NCBI RefSeq assembly: GCF_900187025.1
Contig: NZ_LT906478.1
Span: 160,001-224,000, forward strand
DNA length: 64,000 nt
Source of the DNA: Listeria ivanovii subsp. ivanovii
GTDB taxonomy: Bacteria > Bacillota > Bacilli > Lactobacillales > Listeriaceae
Direction of reading: 5' to 3'
Below, piece by piece: positions 48,104 through 57,824 of this stretch. The notes below the pieces were generated by a model. The model saw nothing but the letters and a program-made list of their open reading frames with translations. It had not been told where the DNA came from and did no database searches. Every line of letters starts with the position of its first letter. The stretch's first letter is position 1. The position numbers were made by a program, and so were the translations under genes.

Positions 48104-50050
48104 ATGGATGACATCGAAAAACGAGTACATAAGTATATCGAGAAACATGACTTAATCTGGTCCAACGACAAATTGCTTGTGGCAGTTTCTGGCGGCCCGG
48201 ATTCTTTGGCGTTACTGCATTTTTTGCAAACGGCTAATCTGGTCCCAAAAGAAGCTATTTCTGTAGCTCATCTCAATCATGGGTTAAGAGAAAACGCAGT
48301 AAAAGAGCAATTTATCGTTCAAACATACTGTGAAAAATATGACATTCCTTTCTTTATGGAAAAGATAAATGTGAATGAACGCGCCAAAAGCTTACATAAA
48401 GGTATTGAAGAAACAGCGCGTATAGCAAGATATGAGTTTTTTGAAAAGATAATGGCGAAAGAAAACATCAACAAACTAGTGCTAGCCCATCATGCGGATG
48501 ATCAAATCGAAACCATCCTCATGCGACTAGTTCGTGGGAGCTCCAGTATTGGTTGGTCAGGAATTCAGCCAAAACGTAGCATACGAGGCGGTTATGCAAT
48601 TCGGCCCTTTTTAACAATTACAAAATCAGAAATTATCGAATACGCTAATAAGCACGAGTTAGCTTACGAAATAGATGAATCTAATTCTAGCCCGAAATAC
48701 ACTAGAAACCGTTACCGGGAAGAGGTCCTACCATTTCTAACCAAAGAAAATCCAGCTGTTTACAACCATTTTGAAAGATTTTCTGAAGAAACAAGTGAAG
48801 ATTTTCAGTTTTTGGAAGACTTAGCGAACGAATTGCTGAAGAAAAACCTTATCAAAAATGCTGAGCAGACAACACTTTTACTTAGTAACTTTAAAAATGA
48901 AGCGAATCCTTTACAACGTCGCGCAATTCATTTACTATTGAGATATCTGTACAATGAGGATGCTAGTTTAATAACGGTAAATCATATCTATCAGATTATC
49001 CAGATGATTCAAAGTGACAACCCATCTAGTTCACTTAATTTGCCCAAAAAACTCGTCGTCAAAAGATCTTACAACGAACTCCACTTTCAATTCGGAGACA
49101 GACGAGCGCCCACTGAGTTTTATCATCAACTAGAACTAAATGATCACATTGAATTAGAAAACAAAGCAAGTATCCGTTTAAAGCTAAAGAGCTCCGTTGT
49201 TCAAACCAATGGGCTAAACGGAATGCTACTGGATGCAGCGGATATTACACTTCCTTTAATCGTCCGAAATCGTGTGAATGGGGATAGAATGACGATGAAA
49301 GGCCAAACAGGTAGCAAGAAACTAAAAGATATTTTCATCGATGCCAAAATACCAAGGCAAGAACGCGACAATCTGCCCGTGATAACAGACTACACTGGGA
49401 AGATTCTTTGGATCCCCGGCGTGAAAAAGTCTGGATATGACCGAGAATTTAGTCGTAGCAAAAAGCAGTACATTATTAGGTACACTCGAAATATAGGAGG
49501 AAACGAGAGCATGCATAATGATATTCAGAAAGTACTGATATCGGAGGACGAATTACAGGAAAAGATTCGTGAACTTGGTCGTGAGTTGACAACGGAATAT
49601 GAAGGACGTAATCCGCTTGTAGTTGGCGTATTAAAAGGGGCAACTCCTTTTATGACAGATTTACTTAAGCGCGTAGACACATACTTAGAAATGGACTTCA
49701 TGGATGTATCCAGTTACGGAAATGGCACAGTATCGTCTGGAGAAGTGAAAATAATTAAAGACCTTAATGCATCAGTAGAAGGTCGCGATGTGCTAGTAAT
49801 TGAAGATATCATTGATAGCGGTCGTACACTTAGTTATTTAGTAGACCTTATTAAATATCGCAAAGCAAAATCAGTAAAATTGGTTACTTTGTTAGATAAA
49901 CCAGCAGGACGAAACGTGGCAATTGAAGCAGACTACGTAGGCTTTGTAGTACCAAACGAATTTGTTGTTGGTTACGGTTTAGATTATGCAGAGCGTTATC
50001 GCAATCTACCATATATAGGTATTTTAAAACCAGAAATTTATAGCGAGTGA
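48104..50050 (+). CDS. tilS-hprT: TilS-HprT fusion: tRNA(Ile)-lysidine synthetase and hypoxanthine phosphoribosyltransferase
   Basis: Protein of 648 residues. Residues 1 to about 460 are TilS, with PP-loop SGGPDS (29-34) and a C-terminal substrate-binding domain; it converts the CAU anticodon of a tRNA(Ile) to lysidine. Residues 470-648 are a complete HprT with PRPP loop [12 protein letters not shown], a purine-salvage enzyme. The two are separate genes in B. subtilis; the fused form is known in Listeria (lmo0219). An AGGAGG at 49495-49500 lies 10 bases before the in-frame ATG of residue 470, so separate translation of HprT is possible. Confidence 0.94.
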   Translation: MDDIEKRVHKYIEKHDLIWSNDKLLVAVSGGPDSLALLHFLQTANLVPKEAISVAHLNHGLRENAVKEQFIVQTYCEKYDIPFFMEKINVNERAKSLHKGIEETARIARYEFFEKIMAKENINKLVLAHHADDQIETILMRLVRGSSSIGWSGIQPKRSIRGGYAIRPFLTITKSEIIEYANKHELAYEIDESNSSPKYTRNRYREEVLPFLTKENPAVYNHFERFSEETSEDFQFLEDLANELLKKNLIKNAEQTTLLLSNFKNEANPLQRRAIHLLLRYLYNEDASLITVNHIYQIIQMIQSDNPSSSLNLPKKLVVKRSYNELHFQFGDRRAPTEFYHQLELNDHIELENKASIRLKLKSSVVQTNGLNGMLLDAADITLPLIVRNRVNGDRMTMKGQTGSKKLKDIFIDAKIPRQERDNLPVITDYTGKILWIPGVKKSGYDREFSRSKKQYIIRYTRNIGGNESMHNDIQKVLISEDELQEKIRELGRELTTEYEGRNPLVVGVLKGATPFMTDLLKRVDTYLEMDFMDVSSYGNGTVSSGEVKIIKDLNASVEGRDVLVIEDIIDSGRTLSYLVDLIKYRKAKSVKLVTLLDKPAGRNVAIEADYVGFVVPNEFVVGYGLDYAERYRNLPYIGILKPEIYSE

Positions 50051-50381
50051 AATCAATTAACAAACAGAACCATTTTTTGCTAAAATATAATAGCTAGCTT
50101 TTTAAGAAAACAAAAAGAAAAAAGATTCATGCCAGCCATGCAAAATAGTGGGCAATATAGATTCGGTATGCTATCATTAGTCTTAGTTTTCGAAGGTGAA
50201 AAAAGTATCAATAAATATTAAAAAATCTAAATTAATAATAGAATAACTTCGTGAGAGAAAAGGCTAAACGGATGTGTTTTTATTAATCAGGGGAATTTGC
50301 TATTAGTCGAAAACAACTTTTAAAGGGATAACTATCCAGAAAAAGTAAGAATCCAAGCTCTTGCGTGGGAGGAGGTAAGGA
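50051..50381 (+). promoter_or_regulatory. Region upstream of ftsH
   Basis: A 331-base gap with no gene that I can support. TATAAT at 50086-50091 is a -10 candidate without a clear -35, leaving a leader of about 285 bases. The ribosome site GGGAGGAGG precedes ftsH. No terminator is evident after the tilS-hprT gene. I see no recognised RNA element. Confidence 0.4.
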
Positions 50382-52460
50382 ATGAACAGGTTTTTTAGAA
50401 ATGCAATATTTTATGTCATCATATTCCTTGTTATAATCGGAATCGTTGCATCGTTCAATTCAAATAAAGAGGCAGCGAAAGATATTAGCTATACGGAATT
50501 TATGAGTAAACTAGAAGATGGTAAAGTTAAATCACTAACCATACAGCCAGACCGAAGTGTTTATACAATCAAAGGGGAATTCAAATCAAGCGACAAAAGT
50601 TCTTCTGATGATAAGAAAACTGGTCTAGGACAAAGTAAAACAAGTAGTACAGCTTTCACAACGTATGCTTTAAATAGCGATACTTCGCTGGAAGAATTAC
50701 AAACTGCAGTATCTAAAGAAGATGTGAAAATGGAAGTAGAACCTGCTAAGCAAAATAGCGGTTGGGTTACTTTCTTAACTTCCATCGTTCCATTTGTAAT
50801 CATCTTTATCCTATTCTTCTTCCTAATGAGCCAGTCTCAAGGCGGTGGCGGTGGTAAAGTGATGAGCTTTGGTAAAAGCAAAGCCAAACTTTACAATGAC
50901 GATAAGAAGAAAGTTCGCTTTACTGATGTAGCAGGAGCGGACGAAGAGAAACAAGAATTAGTAGAAGTGGTAGAATTCCTAAAAGATCCGCGTAAATTTG
51001 CCGAACTGGGAGCTCGTATTCCGAAAGGTGTCCTTTTAGTAGGTCCTCCGGGTACTGGTAAAACTTTGCTAGCTCGTGCAGTTGCAGGTGAAGCAGGCGT
51101 GCCATTCTTCTCCATTTCAGGATCTGACTTTGTAGAAATGTTTGTCGGAGTTGGTGCAAGCCGTGTCCGTGATTTATTCGAAAATGCAAAGAAAAATGCT
51201 CCATGTATCATTTTCATTGATGAAATTGATGCAGTTGGTCGTCAACGTGGTGCAGGAATGGGGGGCGGTCATGATGAACGTGAACAAACCCTAAACCAAT
51301 TACTAGTTGAAATGGATGGTTTTGGCGGTAACGAAGGAATTATCATTATTGCCGCAACTAACCGTGCCGACGTACTTGACCCTGCACTTCTTCGTCCAGG
51401 ACGTTTTGACCGTCAAATTATGGTTGATCGCCCAGACGTTAAAGGTCGTGAAGCAGTACTTCGTGTCCATGCTCGCAACAAACCACTTGCGAAAAGCGTT
51501 GATTTAAAAGCAATCGCACAACGTACACCGGGATTTTCTGGTGCCGATTTAGAAAACTTACTAAATGAAGCAGCCTTAGTTGCCGCTCGTTCTGATAAAA
51601 AAGAAATTGATATGAGCGATTTAGATGAAGCAAGTGACCGCGTAATTGCTGGACCTGCTAAGAAAAATCGTGTCATTTCTGAAAAAGAACGCCGTACAGT
51701 TGCGTATCATGAAGGTGGTCACGTAATCGTCGGAATGGTTCTTGATGAAGCAGAAGTAGTGCATAAAGTTACGATCGTCCCTCGTGGACAAGCTGGTGGT
51801 TATGCAGTAATGCTTCCAAAAGAAGATAGATTCCTAATGACGAAAGCCGAGTTGATGGACCGTATCACTGGTTTGCTTGGTGGACGTGTAGCCGAAGAAG
51901 TTACGTTTGGTGAAGTGACAACTGGTGCTAGTAATGACTTCGAACGTGCAACTGAACTTGCTCGTCGCATGGTAACTGAGTGGGGTATGAGTGATAAGAT
52001 TGGACCACTTCAATTTACTTCTGGTAATGGTCAAGTATTCATGGGCCGCGATTTCGGTAATGATAAAGGTTATTCCGACAAAATCGCTTACGAAATCGAT
52101 ACAGAAGTTCAAAGCTTAATTCGCTACTGTTATGACCGCGCTAAAACAATCATTACTGAACACCAGGAACAACACAAACTTATCGCGGAAACATTACTAA
52201 AAGTAGAAACTTTAGATGCTCGCCAAATTCGTTCCCTATTTGATGACGGTGTAATGCCTCCAGATATTGATACGATTGACGCGGAAGTAGAGTATCCTTC
52301 TGAAAAAGAAGATGAACTAGCTGGAAAATCTTTTGAAGAAGAAAAAGAAGATTTAATACAGGATGAAAATGCAGTTGAAAAGCAAGATGAACCAAAAGAG
52401 GTTCCTTCAGAAGATGCTCCGAATATTGAGCAAACTCCAAACGATAAAAAAGACGAATAA
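50382..52460 (+). CDS. ftsH: ATP-dependent zinc metalloprotease FtsH
   Basis: Membrane AAA protease of 692 residues. Two membrane segments (about 5-25 and 127-150) flank an extracytoplasmic domain. Walker A GPPGTGKT is at about 222-229, and the second region of homology [19 protein letters not shown] is intact. The zinc motif is HEGGH (His443, Glu444, His447). The tail (about 640-692) is strongly acidic. It degrades membrane and regulatory proteins. It follows hprT as in Bacillus. Equivalent position: lmo0220. Confidence 0.97.
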   Translation: MNRFFRNAIFYVIIFLVIIGIVASFNSNKEAAKDISYTEFMSKLEDGKVKSLTIQPDRSVYTIKGEFKSSDKSSSDDKKTGLGQSKTSSTAFTTYALNSDTSLEELQTAVSKEDVKMEVEPAKQNSGWVTFLTSIVPFVIIFILFFFLMSQSQGGGGGKVMSFGKSKAKLYNDDKKKVRFTDVAGADEEKQELVEVVEFLKDPRKFAELGARIPKGVLLVGPPGTGKTLLARAVAGEAGVPFFSISGSDFVEMFVGVGASRVRDLFENAKKNAPCIIFIDEIDAVGRQRGAGMGGGHDEREQTLNQLLVEMDGFGGNEGIIIIAATNRADVLDPALLRPGRFDRQIMVDRPDVKGREAVLRVHARNKPLAKSVDLKAIAQRTPGFSGADLENLLNEAALVAARSDKKEIDMSDLDEASDRVIAGPAKKNRVISEKERRTVAYHEGGHVIVGMVLDEAEVVHKVTIVPRGQAGGYAVMLPKEDRFLMTKAELMDRITGLLGGRVAEEVTFGEVTTGASNDFERATELARRMVTEWGMSDKIGPLQFTSGNGQVFMGRDFGNDKGYSDKIAYEIDTEVQSLIRYCYDRAKTIITEHQEQHKLIAETLLKVETLDARQIRSLFDDGVMPPDIDTIDAEVEYPSEKEDELAGKSFEEEKEDLIQDENAVEKQDEPKEVPSEDAPNIEQTPNDKKDE

Positions 52461-52464
52461 AATC

Positions 52465-52495
52465 AAAGAGGCTGGGTTATTCCAGTCTCTTTTTT
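52465..52495 (+). terminator. Terminator after ftsH
   Basis: AAAGAGGCTGG pairs with CCAGTCTCTTT (one G-U), T-run. Confidence 0.9.
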
Positions 52496-52575
52496 GAAGC
52501 CATATTATTCGGTTTTTAGATTAAAACATGATATGATACGTTAGAAAAACCTACTAAAGGACGGTATTCAAACTT

Positions 52576-53355
52576 ATGATACTTGTAATTGATGTTGGAA
52601 ATACTAACTGTACTGTCGGCGTTTATAACGACCAAAAACTTTTAAAACATTGGCGCATGACAACTGACCGTCACCGGACATCTGATGAGCTTGGTATGAC
52701 AGTTTTAAATTTTTTTTCCTATGCAAATATAACTCCTTCTGATATTCAAGGAATTATTATTTCGTCCGTCGTTCCACCAATCATGCACGCTATGGAAACT
52801 ATGTGTGTACGTTACTTTAATATTCGGCCACTAATTGTAGGACCAGGAATCAAAACTGGTCTTAACGTTAAAGTCGATAATCCACGAGAAATTGGTGCTG
52901 ACCGTATTGTAAATGCCGTAGCTGCATCAGAAGAATACGGAACACCAGTAATCGTTGTTGATTTTGGAACAGCAACTACCTTTTGCTATATCGATGAATC
53001 GGGCGTATATCAAGGCGGTGCAATTGCGCCAGGTATTATGATCTCTACAGAAGCTTTATATAATAGAGCTGCCAAACTTCCTCGAGTAGATATTGCTGAA
53101 TCAAGTCAAATCATCGGGAAATCAACAGTTTCTTCCATGCAAGCTGGTGTTTTCTATGGATTTGTTGGGCAATGCGAAGGGATTATTAATGAAATGAAAA
53201 AACAATCGAATTCGAGCCCGGTAGTAGTAGCTACAGGGGGGCTTGCAAGAATGATTACAGAAAAATCTTCTACAGTTGATATTCTAGATCCTTTTTTACC
53301 ATTAAAAGGGTTAGAACTTCTGTATCGAAGAAATAAACCGACAACAGAAAAATAA
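52576..53355 (+). CDS. coaX: Type III pantothenate kinase
   Basis: Protein of 259 residues in the ASKHA fold; the phosphate-binding [10 protein letters not shown] opens the protein and GADRIVNA and DFGTATTF follow. It phosphorylates pantothenate in the first step of CoA synthesis. It is 14 bases ahead of hslO, the same pairing as in Bacillus, so cotranscription is likely. Equivalent position: lmo0221. Confidence 0.94.
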   Translation: MILVIDVGNTNCTVGVYNDQKLLKHWRMTTDRHRTSDELGMTVLNFFSYANITPSDIQGIIISSVVPPIMHAMETMCVRYFNIRPLIVGPGIKTGLNVKVDNPREIGADRIVNAVAASEEYGTPVIVVDFGTATTFCYIDESGVYQGGAIAPGIMISTEALYNRAAKLPRVDIAESSQIIGKSTVSSMQAGVFYGFVGQCEGIINEMKKQSNSSPVVVATGGLARMITEKSSTVDILDPFLPLKGLELLYRRNKPTTEK

Positions 53356-53369
53356 AGGAGTTTTAAACA

Positions 53370-54254
53370 ATGAGTGATTATTTAGTAAAAGCGCTAGCCT
53401 ATGATGGGATGGCACGTGTATATGCAGCAGTAACAACAGAAACAATCAAAGAAGCGCAAAGAAGACATGACACTTGGTCCGTTTCTTCCGCAGCGCTTGG
53501 TAGAACAATGACTGGAACATTATTTCTCGGAGCGATGCAAAAAGAAGATCAAAAAATCACGGTAAAAATAGAAGGTGATGGTCCAATCGGTCCAATTGTA
53601 GCTGATAGCAATGCGCAAGGCCAAATTCGTGGCTTTGTAACTAATCCACATGTTCATTTCAGTGAACTTAACGAAGCTGGAAAACTGGACGTTCGTCGTG
53701 GTGTAGGAACATCTGGAATGCTTTCTGTTGTAAAAGATTTAGGTTTTGGGGAAAACTTCACAGGACAAACTCCAATCGTTTCCGGGGAAATTGGCGAAGA
53801 TTTCACCTATTATCTAGCTACTTCCGAACAAATCAATTCTTCAGTAGGAGTAGGTGTTTTAGTGAATCCAGATGACTCAATCGAAGCAGCTGGTGGTTTC
53901 ATGCTGCAACTTCTTCCTGGCGCGACTGATGAAATCATTGATGAAATCGAAAAAAATCTAACTACCTTACCAACCGTATCTAGAATGATTGAAGCAGGAG
54001 AAACACCAGAAACGATTTTAGTCAAGTTAGCTGGTGGCGAAGAAAAACTACAAATTTTAGAAAAAATCCCGGTAGCTTTTGAATGTAATTGTTCTAAAGA
54101 GCGGTTTGGTAGTGCAATAATTTCTCTAGGAAAAGAAGAAATCCGCTCCATGATTGAAGAAGACCACGGAGCAGAAGCAGAATGTCATTTTTGTCGTAAC
54201 ACATATGATTTCTCAGAACAAGAATTAGAAAAACTATACGAAGAAGCAAAATAA
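53370..54254 (+). CDS. hslO: Redox-regulated chaperone Hsp33
   Basis: Protein of 294 residues. The four zinc-binding cysteines are present in the CxC...CxxC pattern: Cys239 and Cys241, Cys272 and Cys275. Oxidation of these releases zinc and activates the chaperone. An AAAGGAG site precedes the ATG. Equivalent position: lmo0222. Confidence 0.95.
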   Translation: MSDYLVKALAYDGMARVYAAVTTETIKEAQRRHDTWSVSSAALGRTMTGTLFLGAMQKEDQKITVKIEGDGPIGPIVADSNAQGQIRGFVTNPHVHFSELNEAGKLDVRRGVGTSGMLSVVKDLGFGENFTGQTPIVSGEIGEDFTYYLATSEQINSSVGVGVLVNPDDSIEAAGGFMLQLLPGATDEIIDEIEKNLTTLPTVSRMIEAGETPETILVKLAGGEEKLQILEKIPVAFECNCSKERFGSAIISLGKEEIRSMIEEDHGAEAECHFCRNTYDFSEQELEKLYEEAK

Positions 54255-54257
54255 ACC

Positions 54258-54293
54258 AAAAAGGAGCGCTCTATGAGAGTGCTTCTTTTTTTA
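54258..54293 (+). terminator. Terminator after hslO
   Basis: AAGGAGCGCTCT pairs with AGAGTGCTTCTT with a G-U and an A/C defect, T-run. Confidence 0.8.
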
Positions 54294-54369
54294 AGCCTTA
54301 AATTTGACAAAATAGGTCGGAATTAATTAAACTATATGAAAGACCTAAAAAGATAGGAGTGCTTTAATA

Positions 54370-55296
54370 ATGACAATTGTAAATTCAATAACTGATTTAA
54401 TTGGAAAGACACCTATTGTAAAACTTAACCGCTTACCAGAAACAGGTAGCGCAGATGTATATGTAAAACTAGAATTCCAAAATCCAGGTGGCAGCGTGAA
54501 GGACCGTATTGCAAATGCGATGATTGAAGACGCTGAAAAGTCTGGTGCTTTAAAACCAGGCGATACAATTATTGAGCCAACAAGCGGAAACACTGGGATT
54601 GGTCTTGCGATGGTTGCAGCAGCGAAAGGTTACCAAGCGATCTTCGTAATGCCTGAAACAATGAGTTTAGAACGTCGCAAATTACTTCAAGCATATGGCG
54701 CGAAATTAGTATTAACGCCAGGACCAGACGGTATGAAAGGCGCTATTGCCAAGGCAGAGGAGTTAGCGAAAGAAAATAATTATTTTGTTCCACAACAATT
54801 CCATAATCCAGCAAATCCAGCTGTTCATGAAGAAACAACTGGTCCAGAAATCGTCGAAGAGTTCGGTAAAGATGGTCTGGATGCTTTTATCGCAGGCGTT
54901 GGAACCGGTGGAACAGTAACCGGTGTAGGACATGTACTTAAGAAAAATTATCCTGATGTAAAAATTTACGCACTAGAGCCGGAAGAATCTCCAGTACTTA
55001 GTGGTGGATCCCCATCCCCACATAAAATCCAAGGAATTGGTGCTGGCTTTGTCCCGGATACACTAGATACAAAAGTCTATGATGGTATTTTAAAAGTTTC
55101 TAGTGAAGATGCTTTAGAAACAGCGCGTGAAGTAGCCAAAAAAGAAGGTATTCTGGTTGGTATTTCTTCAGGAGCAACAATTAAAGCTGCACTTGATTTA
55201 GCTAAAGAACTTGGAGCAGGAAAAAAAGTTCTAGCTATCGTTGCAAGTAATGGTGAACGCTACTTAAGTACACCGCTTTATAATTTTGAAGATTAA
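54370..55296 (+). CDS. cysK: Cysteine synthase A
   Basis: PLP-dependent O-acetylserine sulfhydrylase of 308 residues. The PLP lysine is Lys44 in PGGSVKDR; the substrate loop TSGNTG and phosphate loop GTGGTVTG are intact. It makes cysteine from O-acetylserine and sulfide. TTGACA at 54304-54309 is a -35 candidate. In Bacillus and Listeria cysK is controlled by the CymR system (literature). Equivalent position: lmo0223. Confidence 0.95.
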   Translation: MTIVNSITDLIGKTPIVKLNRLPETGSADVYVKLEFQNPGGSVKDRIANAMIEDAEKSGALKPGDTIIEPTSGNTGIGLAMVAAAKGYQAIFVMPETMSLERRKLLQAYGAKLVLTPGPDGMKGAIAKAEELAKENNYFVPQQFHNPANPAVHEETTGPEIVEEFGKDGLDAFIAGVGTGGTVTGVGHVLKKNYPDVKIYALEPEESPVLSGGSPSPHKIQGIGAGFVPDTLDTKVYDGILKVSSEDALETAREVAKKEGILVGISSGATIKAALDLAKELGAGKKVLAIVASNGERYLSTPLYNFED

Positions 55297-55303
55297 TGAG
55301 GCG

Positions 55304-55347
55304 AAGCGATGTGTTTTGGGGAAATCCTAGGCATGTTGCTTTTTTTA
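55304..55347 (+). terminator. Terminator after cysK
   Basis: AAGCGATGTG pairs with CATGTTGCTT (three G-U pairs), followed by TTTTTTATTT. It separates cysK from the small RNA array. Confidence 0.7.
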
Positions 55348-55435
55348 TTTATTAAAAGAAATAAATAGATTTCTTACTATTTTCTAATCAAATGCACAGG
55401 GGAAACTTTCTTTAGTTGGTTAATATATAACCATA

Positions 55436-55543
55436 AGCTAACAACAAGCAAAACATTTTCATTCTTTCCCCTTTTTAGAATGAAAATCCCAAACTCCCTT
55501 TTTGACCAGTGTGGTTTACTCCCTTTTTCCACACTGGTTTTTT
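55436..55543 (+). ncRNA. lhrC: LhrC-type small RNA, copy 1
   Basis: Predicted transcript of about 110 nt from the AGCTAAC region to the T-run. Hairpin A has stem TTTTCATTCT/AGAATGAAAA with loop TTCCCCTTTTT (last T shared). A single-stranded CTCCC stretch follows. Hairpin B is an intrinsic terminator, ACCAGTGTGG/CCACACTGGT then T6, with CTCCC in its loop. In L. monocytogenes LhrC uses such UCCC motifs to pair with ribosome sites of lapB, oppA and tcsA and is induced by LisRK (literature). Its upstream region differs from the other copies. Confidence 0.9.
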
Positions 55544-55639
55544 AGTACAAAAAAATGAAAAGAAAAACCGAGAAATCTCACGAAAATTTAAGAAAAATCA
55601 CAGCATATCCACCGAAACTTCGGTTAATATATAATCATG

Positions 55640-55748
55640 AGCTAACAACAAGCAAAACATTTTCATTCTCCCCCCTTTTTTAGAATGAAAATCCCAAACT
55701 CCCTTTTTGACCAGTGTGGTTTACTCCCTTTTTCCACACTGGTTTTTT
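55640..55748 (+). ncRNA. lhrC: LhrC-type small RNA, copy 2
   Basis: Same structure as copy 1. The hairpin A loop has six C then T6, the most C-rich with copy 4. The preceding sequence contains the ACCGAAACTTCGGT palindrome, then TATAAT at about 55630. The start region reads CATGAGCTAAC instead of CATAAGCTAAC. Confidence 0.9.
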
Positions 55749-55844
55749 AGTACAAAAAAATGAAAAGAAAAACCGAGAAATCTCACGAAAATTTAAGAAA
55801 AATCACAGCATATCCACCGAAACTTCGGTTAATATATAATCATA

Positions 55845-55952
55845 AGCTAACAACAAACAAAACATTTTCATTCTTCCCCCTTTTTAGAATGAAAATCCCA
55901 AACTCCCTTTTTGACCAGTGTGGTTTACTCCCTTTTTCCACACTGGTTTTTT
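55845..55952 (+). ncRNA. lhrC: LhrC-type small RNA, copy 3
   Basis: Same structure. Hairpin A loop is TCCCCCTTTTT-like; the 5' part reads AACAAACAAAAC rather than AACAAGCAAAAC. The terminator stem matches copies 1, 2 and 4. Confidence 0.9.
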
Positions 55953-56048
55953 AGTACAAAAAAATGAAAAGAAAAACCGAGAAATCTCACGAAAATTTAA
56001 GAAAAATCACAGCATATCCACCGAAACTTCGGTTAATATATAATCATA

Positions 56049-56158
56049 AGCTAACAACAAGCAAAACATTTTCATTCTTCCCCCCTTTTTTTAGAATGAA
56101 AATCCCAAACTCCTTTTTGACCAGTGTGGTTTACTCCCTTTTTCCACACTGGTTTTTT
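56049..56158 (+). ncRNA. lhrC: LhrC-type small RNA, copy 4
   Basis: Same structure, with the longest hairpin A loop (C6 then T7). The single-stranded motif between the hairpins has lost one C (CTCC instead of CTCCC), which may weaken that one target-binding site. The terminator loop motif is intact. Confidence 0.9.
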
Positions 56159-56254
56159 AGTACAAAAAAATGAAAAGAAAAACCGAGAAATCTCACGAAA
56201 CTTTAACAAAAGTCACAGCATATCCACCGAAACTTCGGTTAATATATAACCATA

Positions 56255-56359
56255 AGCTAACAACAAGCAAAACATTTTCATTCTTTCCCCTTTTAGAATG
56301 AAAATTCCAAACTCCCTTTTGACCAGTGTGGTTTACTCCCTTTTTCCACGCTGGTTTTT
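56255..56359 (+). ncRNA. lhrC: LhrC-type small RNA, copy 5
   Basis: Same structure. The right terminator arm is CCACGCTGGT: one A-to-G change that turns an A-U pair into a G-U pair. The T-run is five. The upstream region carries CTTTAACAAAAGTCACAG in place of the TTTAAGAAAAATCACAG of copies 2-4. Confidence 0.88.
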
Positions 56360-56454
56360 AATGCAAAAAATGAAAAGAAAAACGAAGAAATCTCACGAAA
56401 CTTTAACAAAAGTCACAGCATATCCACCGAAACTTCGGTTAATATATGATTATA

Positions 56455-56562
56455 AGCTAATAACAAGCAAAACATTTTCATTCTTTACCCCTTTTTAGAA
56501 TGAAAACCCAAACTCCCTTTTGACCGATGCGGTTTACTCCCTTTTTCCGCATCGGTTTTTTT
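56455..56562 (+). ncRNA. lhrC: LhrC-type small RNA, copy 6
   Basis: The most divergent copy. The terminator stem is ACCGATGCGG/CCGCATCGGT: three positions differ from copy 1 on both arms in matched pairs. The loop TTTACTCCCTTTTT is unchanged. The -10 reads TATGAT. The single-stranded CTCCC motif is kept. It lies directly upstream of the folP promoter. Confidence 0.88.
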
Positions 56563-56584
56563 GTGCGCTAAAATTGCTGAATTC

Positions 56585-56593
56585 TGCTATAAT
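56585..56593 (+). promoter_or_regulatory. Extended -10 promoter of folP
   Basis: TGCTATAAT (TGN plus TATAAT at 56588-56593), 26 bases before the TTG start; no clear -35. Confidence 0.5.
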
Positions 56594-56618
56594 AAATCAC
56601 GGAAAGAGGTGTTTGGAC

Positions 56619-57434
56619 TTGAAAAAATGGAAAAAGGACCATTTAGGTATGGTCATGGGAATTTTAAATGTTACACCAGACTCTTTTTCGGATGGTGGTA
56701 AGTATATGAATGTAGAAAAAGCTGTTGCTCGTGCTGTGCAAATGGCTGAGGATGGTGCGGCAATCATTGATGTTGGCGGAATATCTACGCGACCTGGTTT
56801 TTCAGAAGTCTCTCAAAATGAAGAATTAACGAGAATTATCCCGGTTATTAAAGCGATAAGAGAAAAATTGCCAGATATATGGATATCAGTGGACACATGG
56901 CGAGCGGCAGTTGCTGAACAAGCTGTTTTGGCCGGGGCTGATATGATAAATGACCAGTGGGGCGCGAAAAAAGAACCGGAAATTGCACAAATTGCAGCTC
57001 AGTATAATGTTCCAATCTGTTTAATGCACAACCGAGAAAATGCTCAATATGAAAACTTTTTAGAAGACGTGAAAACGGATCTTTTGGAAAGTGTGGCAAT
57101 TGCAAAGGCTGCTTCTGTACCAGATGAACATATTATATTGGATCCGGGATTTGGATTTGTTAAGACGCCAGCACAAAATTTAGAAGTTTTGCGACGGATA
57201 GACGAAATTGTTGCGCTTGGGTATGAAGTTTTACTAGGAACAAGTCGAAAATCAACCATTGGCCTAATTTTAGGAGGATCACCTGACGATAGAATGGAAG
57301 GTACTGGAGCTACCGCGGTTTACGGTTTTGCAAAAGGGTGTACAATTACACGAGTGCATGATGTCTTGCCGATTGCTCGAATGATTCGGATGACAGATGC
57401 GATTACTGGGAAGTTAGATATAACGAAATTATAA
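56619..57434 (+). CDS. folP: Dihydropteroate synthase
   Basis: Enzyme of 271 residues that joins para-aminobenzoate to dihydropterin pyrophosphate and is the sulfonamide target. Motifs GILNVTPDSFSDGG, DVGGISTRPG, ILDPGFGFVKT and GTSRKS (pterin and PABA sites) are present. The start is a TTG with GAGGTG 7 bases upstream; the longer frame to 56520 runs into the last sRNA copy and is artefactual. Also called sul. Equivalent position: lmo0224. Confidence 0.95.
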   Translation: MKKWKKDHLGMVMGILNVTPDSFSDGGKYMNVEKAVARAVQMAEDGAAIIDVGGISTRPGFSEVSQNEELTRIIPVIKAIREKLPDIWISVDTWRAAVAEQAVLAGADMINDQWGAKKEPEIAQIAAQYNVPICLMHNRENAQYENFLEDVKTDLLESVAIAKAASVPDEHIILDPGFGFVKTPAQNLEVLRRIDEIVALGYEVLLGTSRKSTIGLILGGSPDDRMEGTGATAVYGFAKGCTITRVHDVLPIARMIRMTDAITGKLDITKL

Positions 57435-57449
57435 AAAGGGGCGCTTTAA

Positions 57450-57824
57450 TTGGATAAAATATACTTAAATGAACTAGCATTTTATGGTTATCATGGTGTT
57501 TTGTCAGAAGAAAATAAGCTGGGTCAAAAATTTAGCGTATCATTAATCCTTGGTCTTTCAACAAAAAATGCAGGGAATTCTGATGATGTAAACGATACTG
57601 TTAGCTATGCAGATGTCTATGAAACGGTGAAAACAATAGTAGAAGGAAAACCGTTTAATTTAATTGAGGCACTTGCGGAAAAAATTGCAATAGAAGTTTT
57701 AAAGAATTATCCGCTTCTTAAGGAAGTGACGGTGAAATTAATTAAACCTAATCCGCCAATTCCAGGACATTATCATTCTGTGGCAGTGGAAATCGAACGA
57801 AAAAGAAGTGAACTGAATGGCTAA
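57450..57824 (+). CDS. folB: Dihydroneopterin aldolase
   Basis: Protein of 124 residues; cleaves dihydroneopterin to 6-hydroxymethyl-dihydropterin. It starts at a TTG behind AAAAAGGGGC and opens DKIYLNELAFYGYHGVL. The active-site KPNPPIPGHYHSVAVEI segment is at the C-terminus. It overlaps folK by 8 bases. Equivalent position: lmo0225. Confidence 0.93.
   Translation: MDKIYLNELAFYGYHGVLSEENKLGQKFSVSLILGLSTKNAGNSDDVNDTVSYADVYETVKTIVEGKPFNLIEALAEKIAIEVLKNYPLLKEVTVKLIKPNPPIPGHYHSVAVEIERKRSELNG

Larger units (their letters stand above)
55420..56562 (+). repeat. Array of six LhrC-type sRNA units, about 205-bp period
   Basis: The segment holds six tandem copies. Landmark TTTTCATTCT recurs about every 200-206 bases from about 55456 to 56475. 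Each unit has an upstream region, a TATATAAT-like box, an AGCTAACAACAA start region, two hairpins with C/T-rich loops and a T-run. Copies 2-6 share about 90 bases of upstream DNA; copy 1 does not. In L. monocytogenes four lhrC copies lie between cysK and sul (literature), so I count two more here. Confidence 0.92.

Noticed and set aside
55760..56498. Three similar 60-70 codon frames beginning MKRKTEKSHEN/MKIPNSLL inside the array
   Set aside because: They arise because the same ~205-bp sRNA unit is repeated; they run across promoters and terminators and have no ribosome sites.
55420..56562. CRISPR array or insertion-sequence remnant
   Set aside because: The repeat units are ~205 bp with no short repeat/unique spacer pattern and no terminal inverted repeats; the units fit sRNA genes with promoters and terminators.
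56520..56618. Extended N-terminus of folP from 56520
   Set aside because: It covers the terminator of the last sRNA copy and the folP promoter; the TTG at 56619 has the ribosome site.
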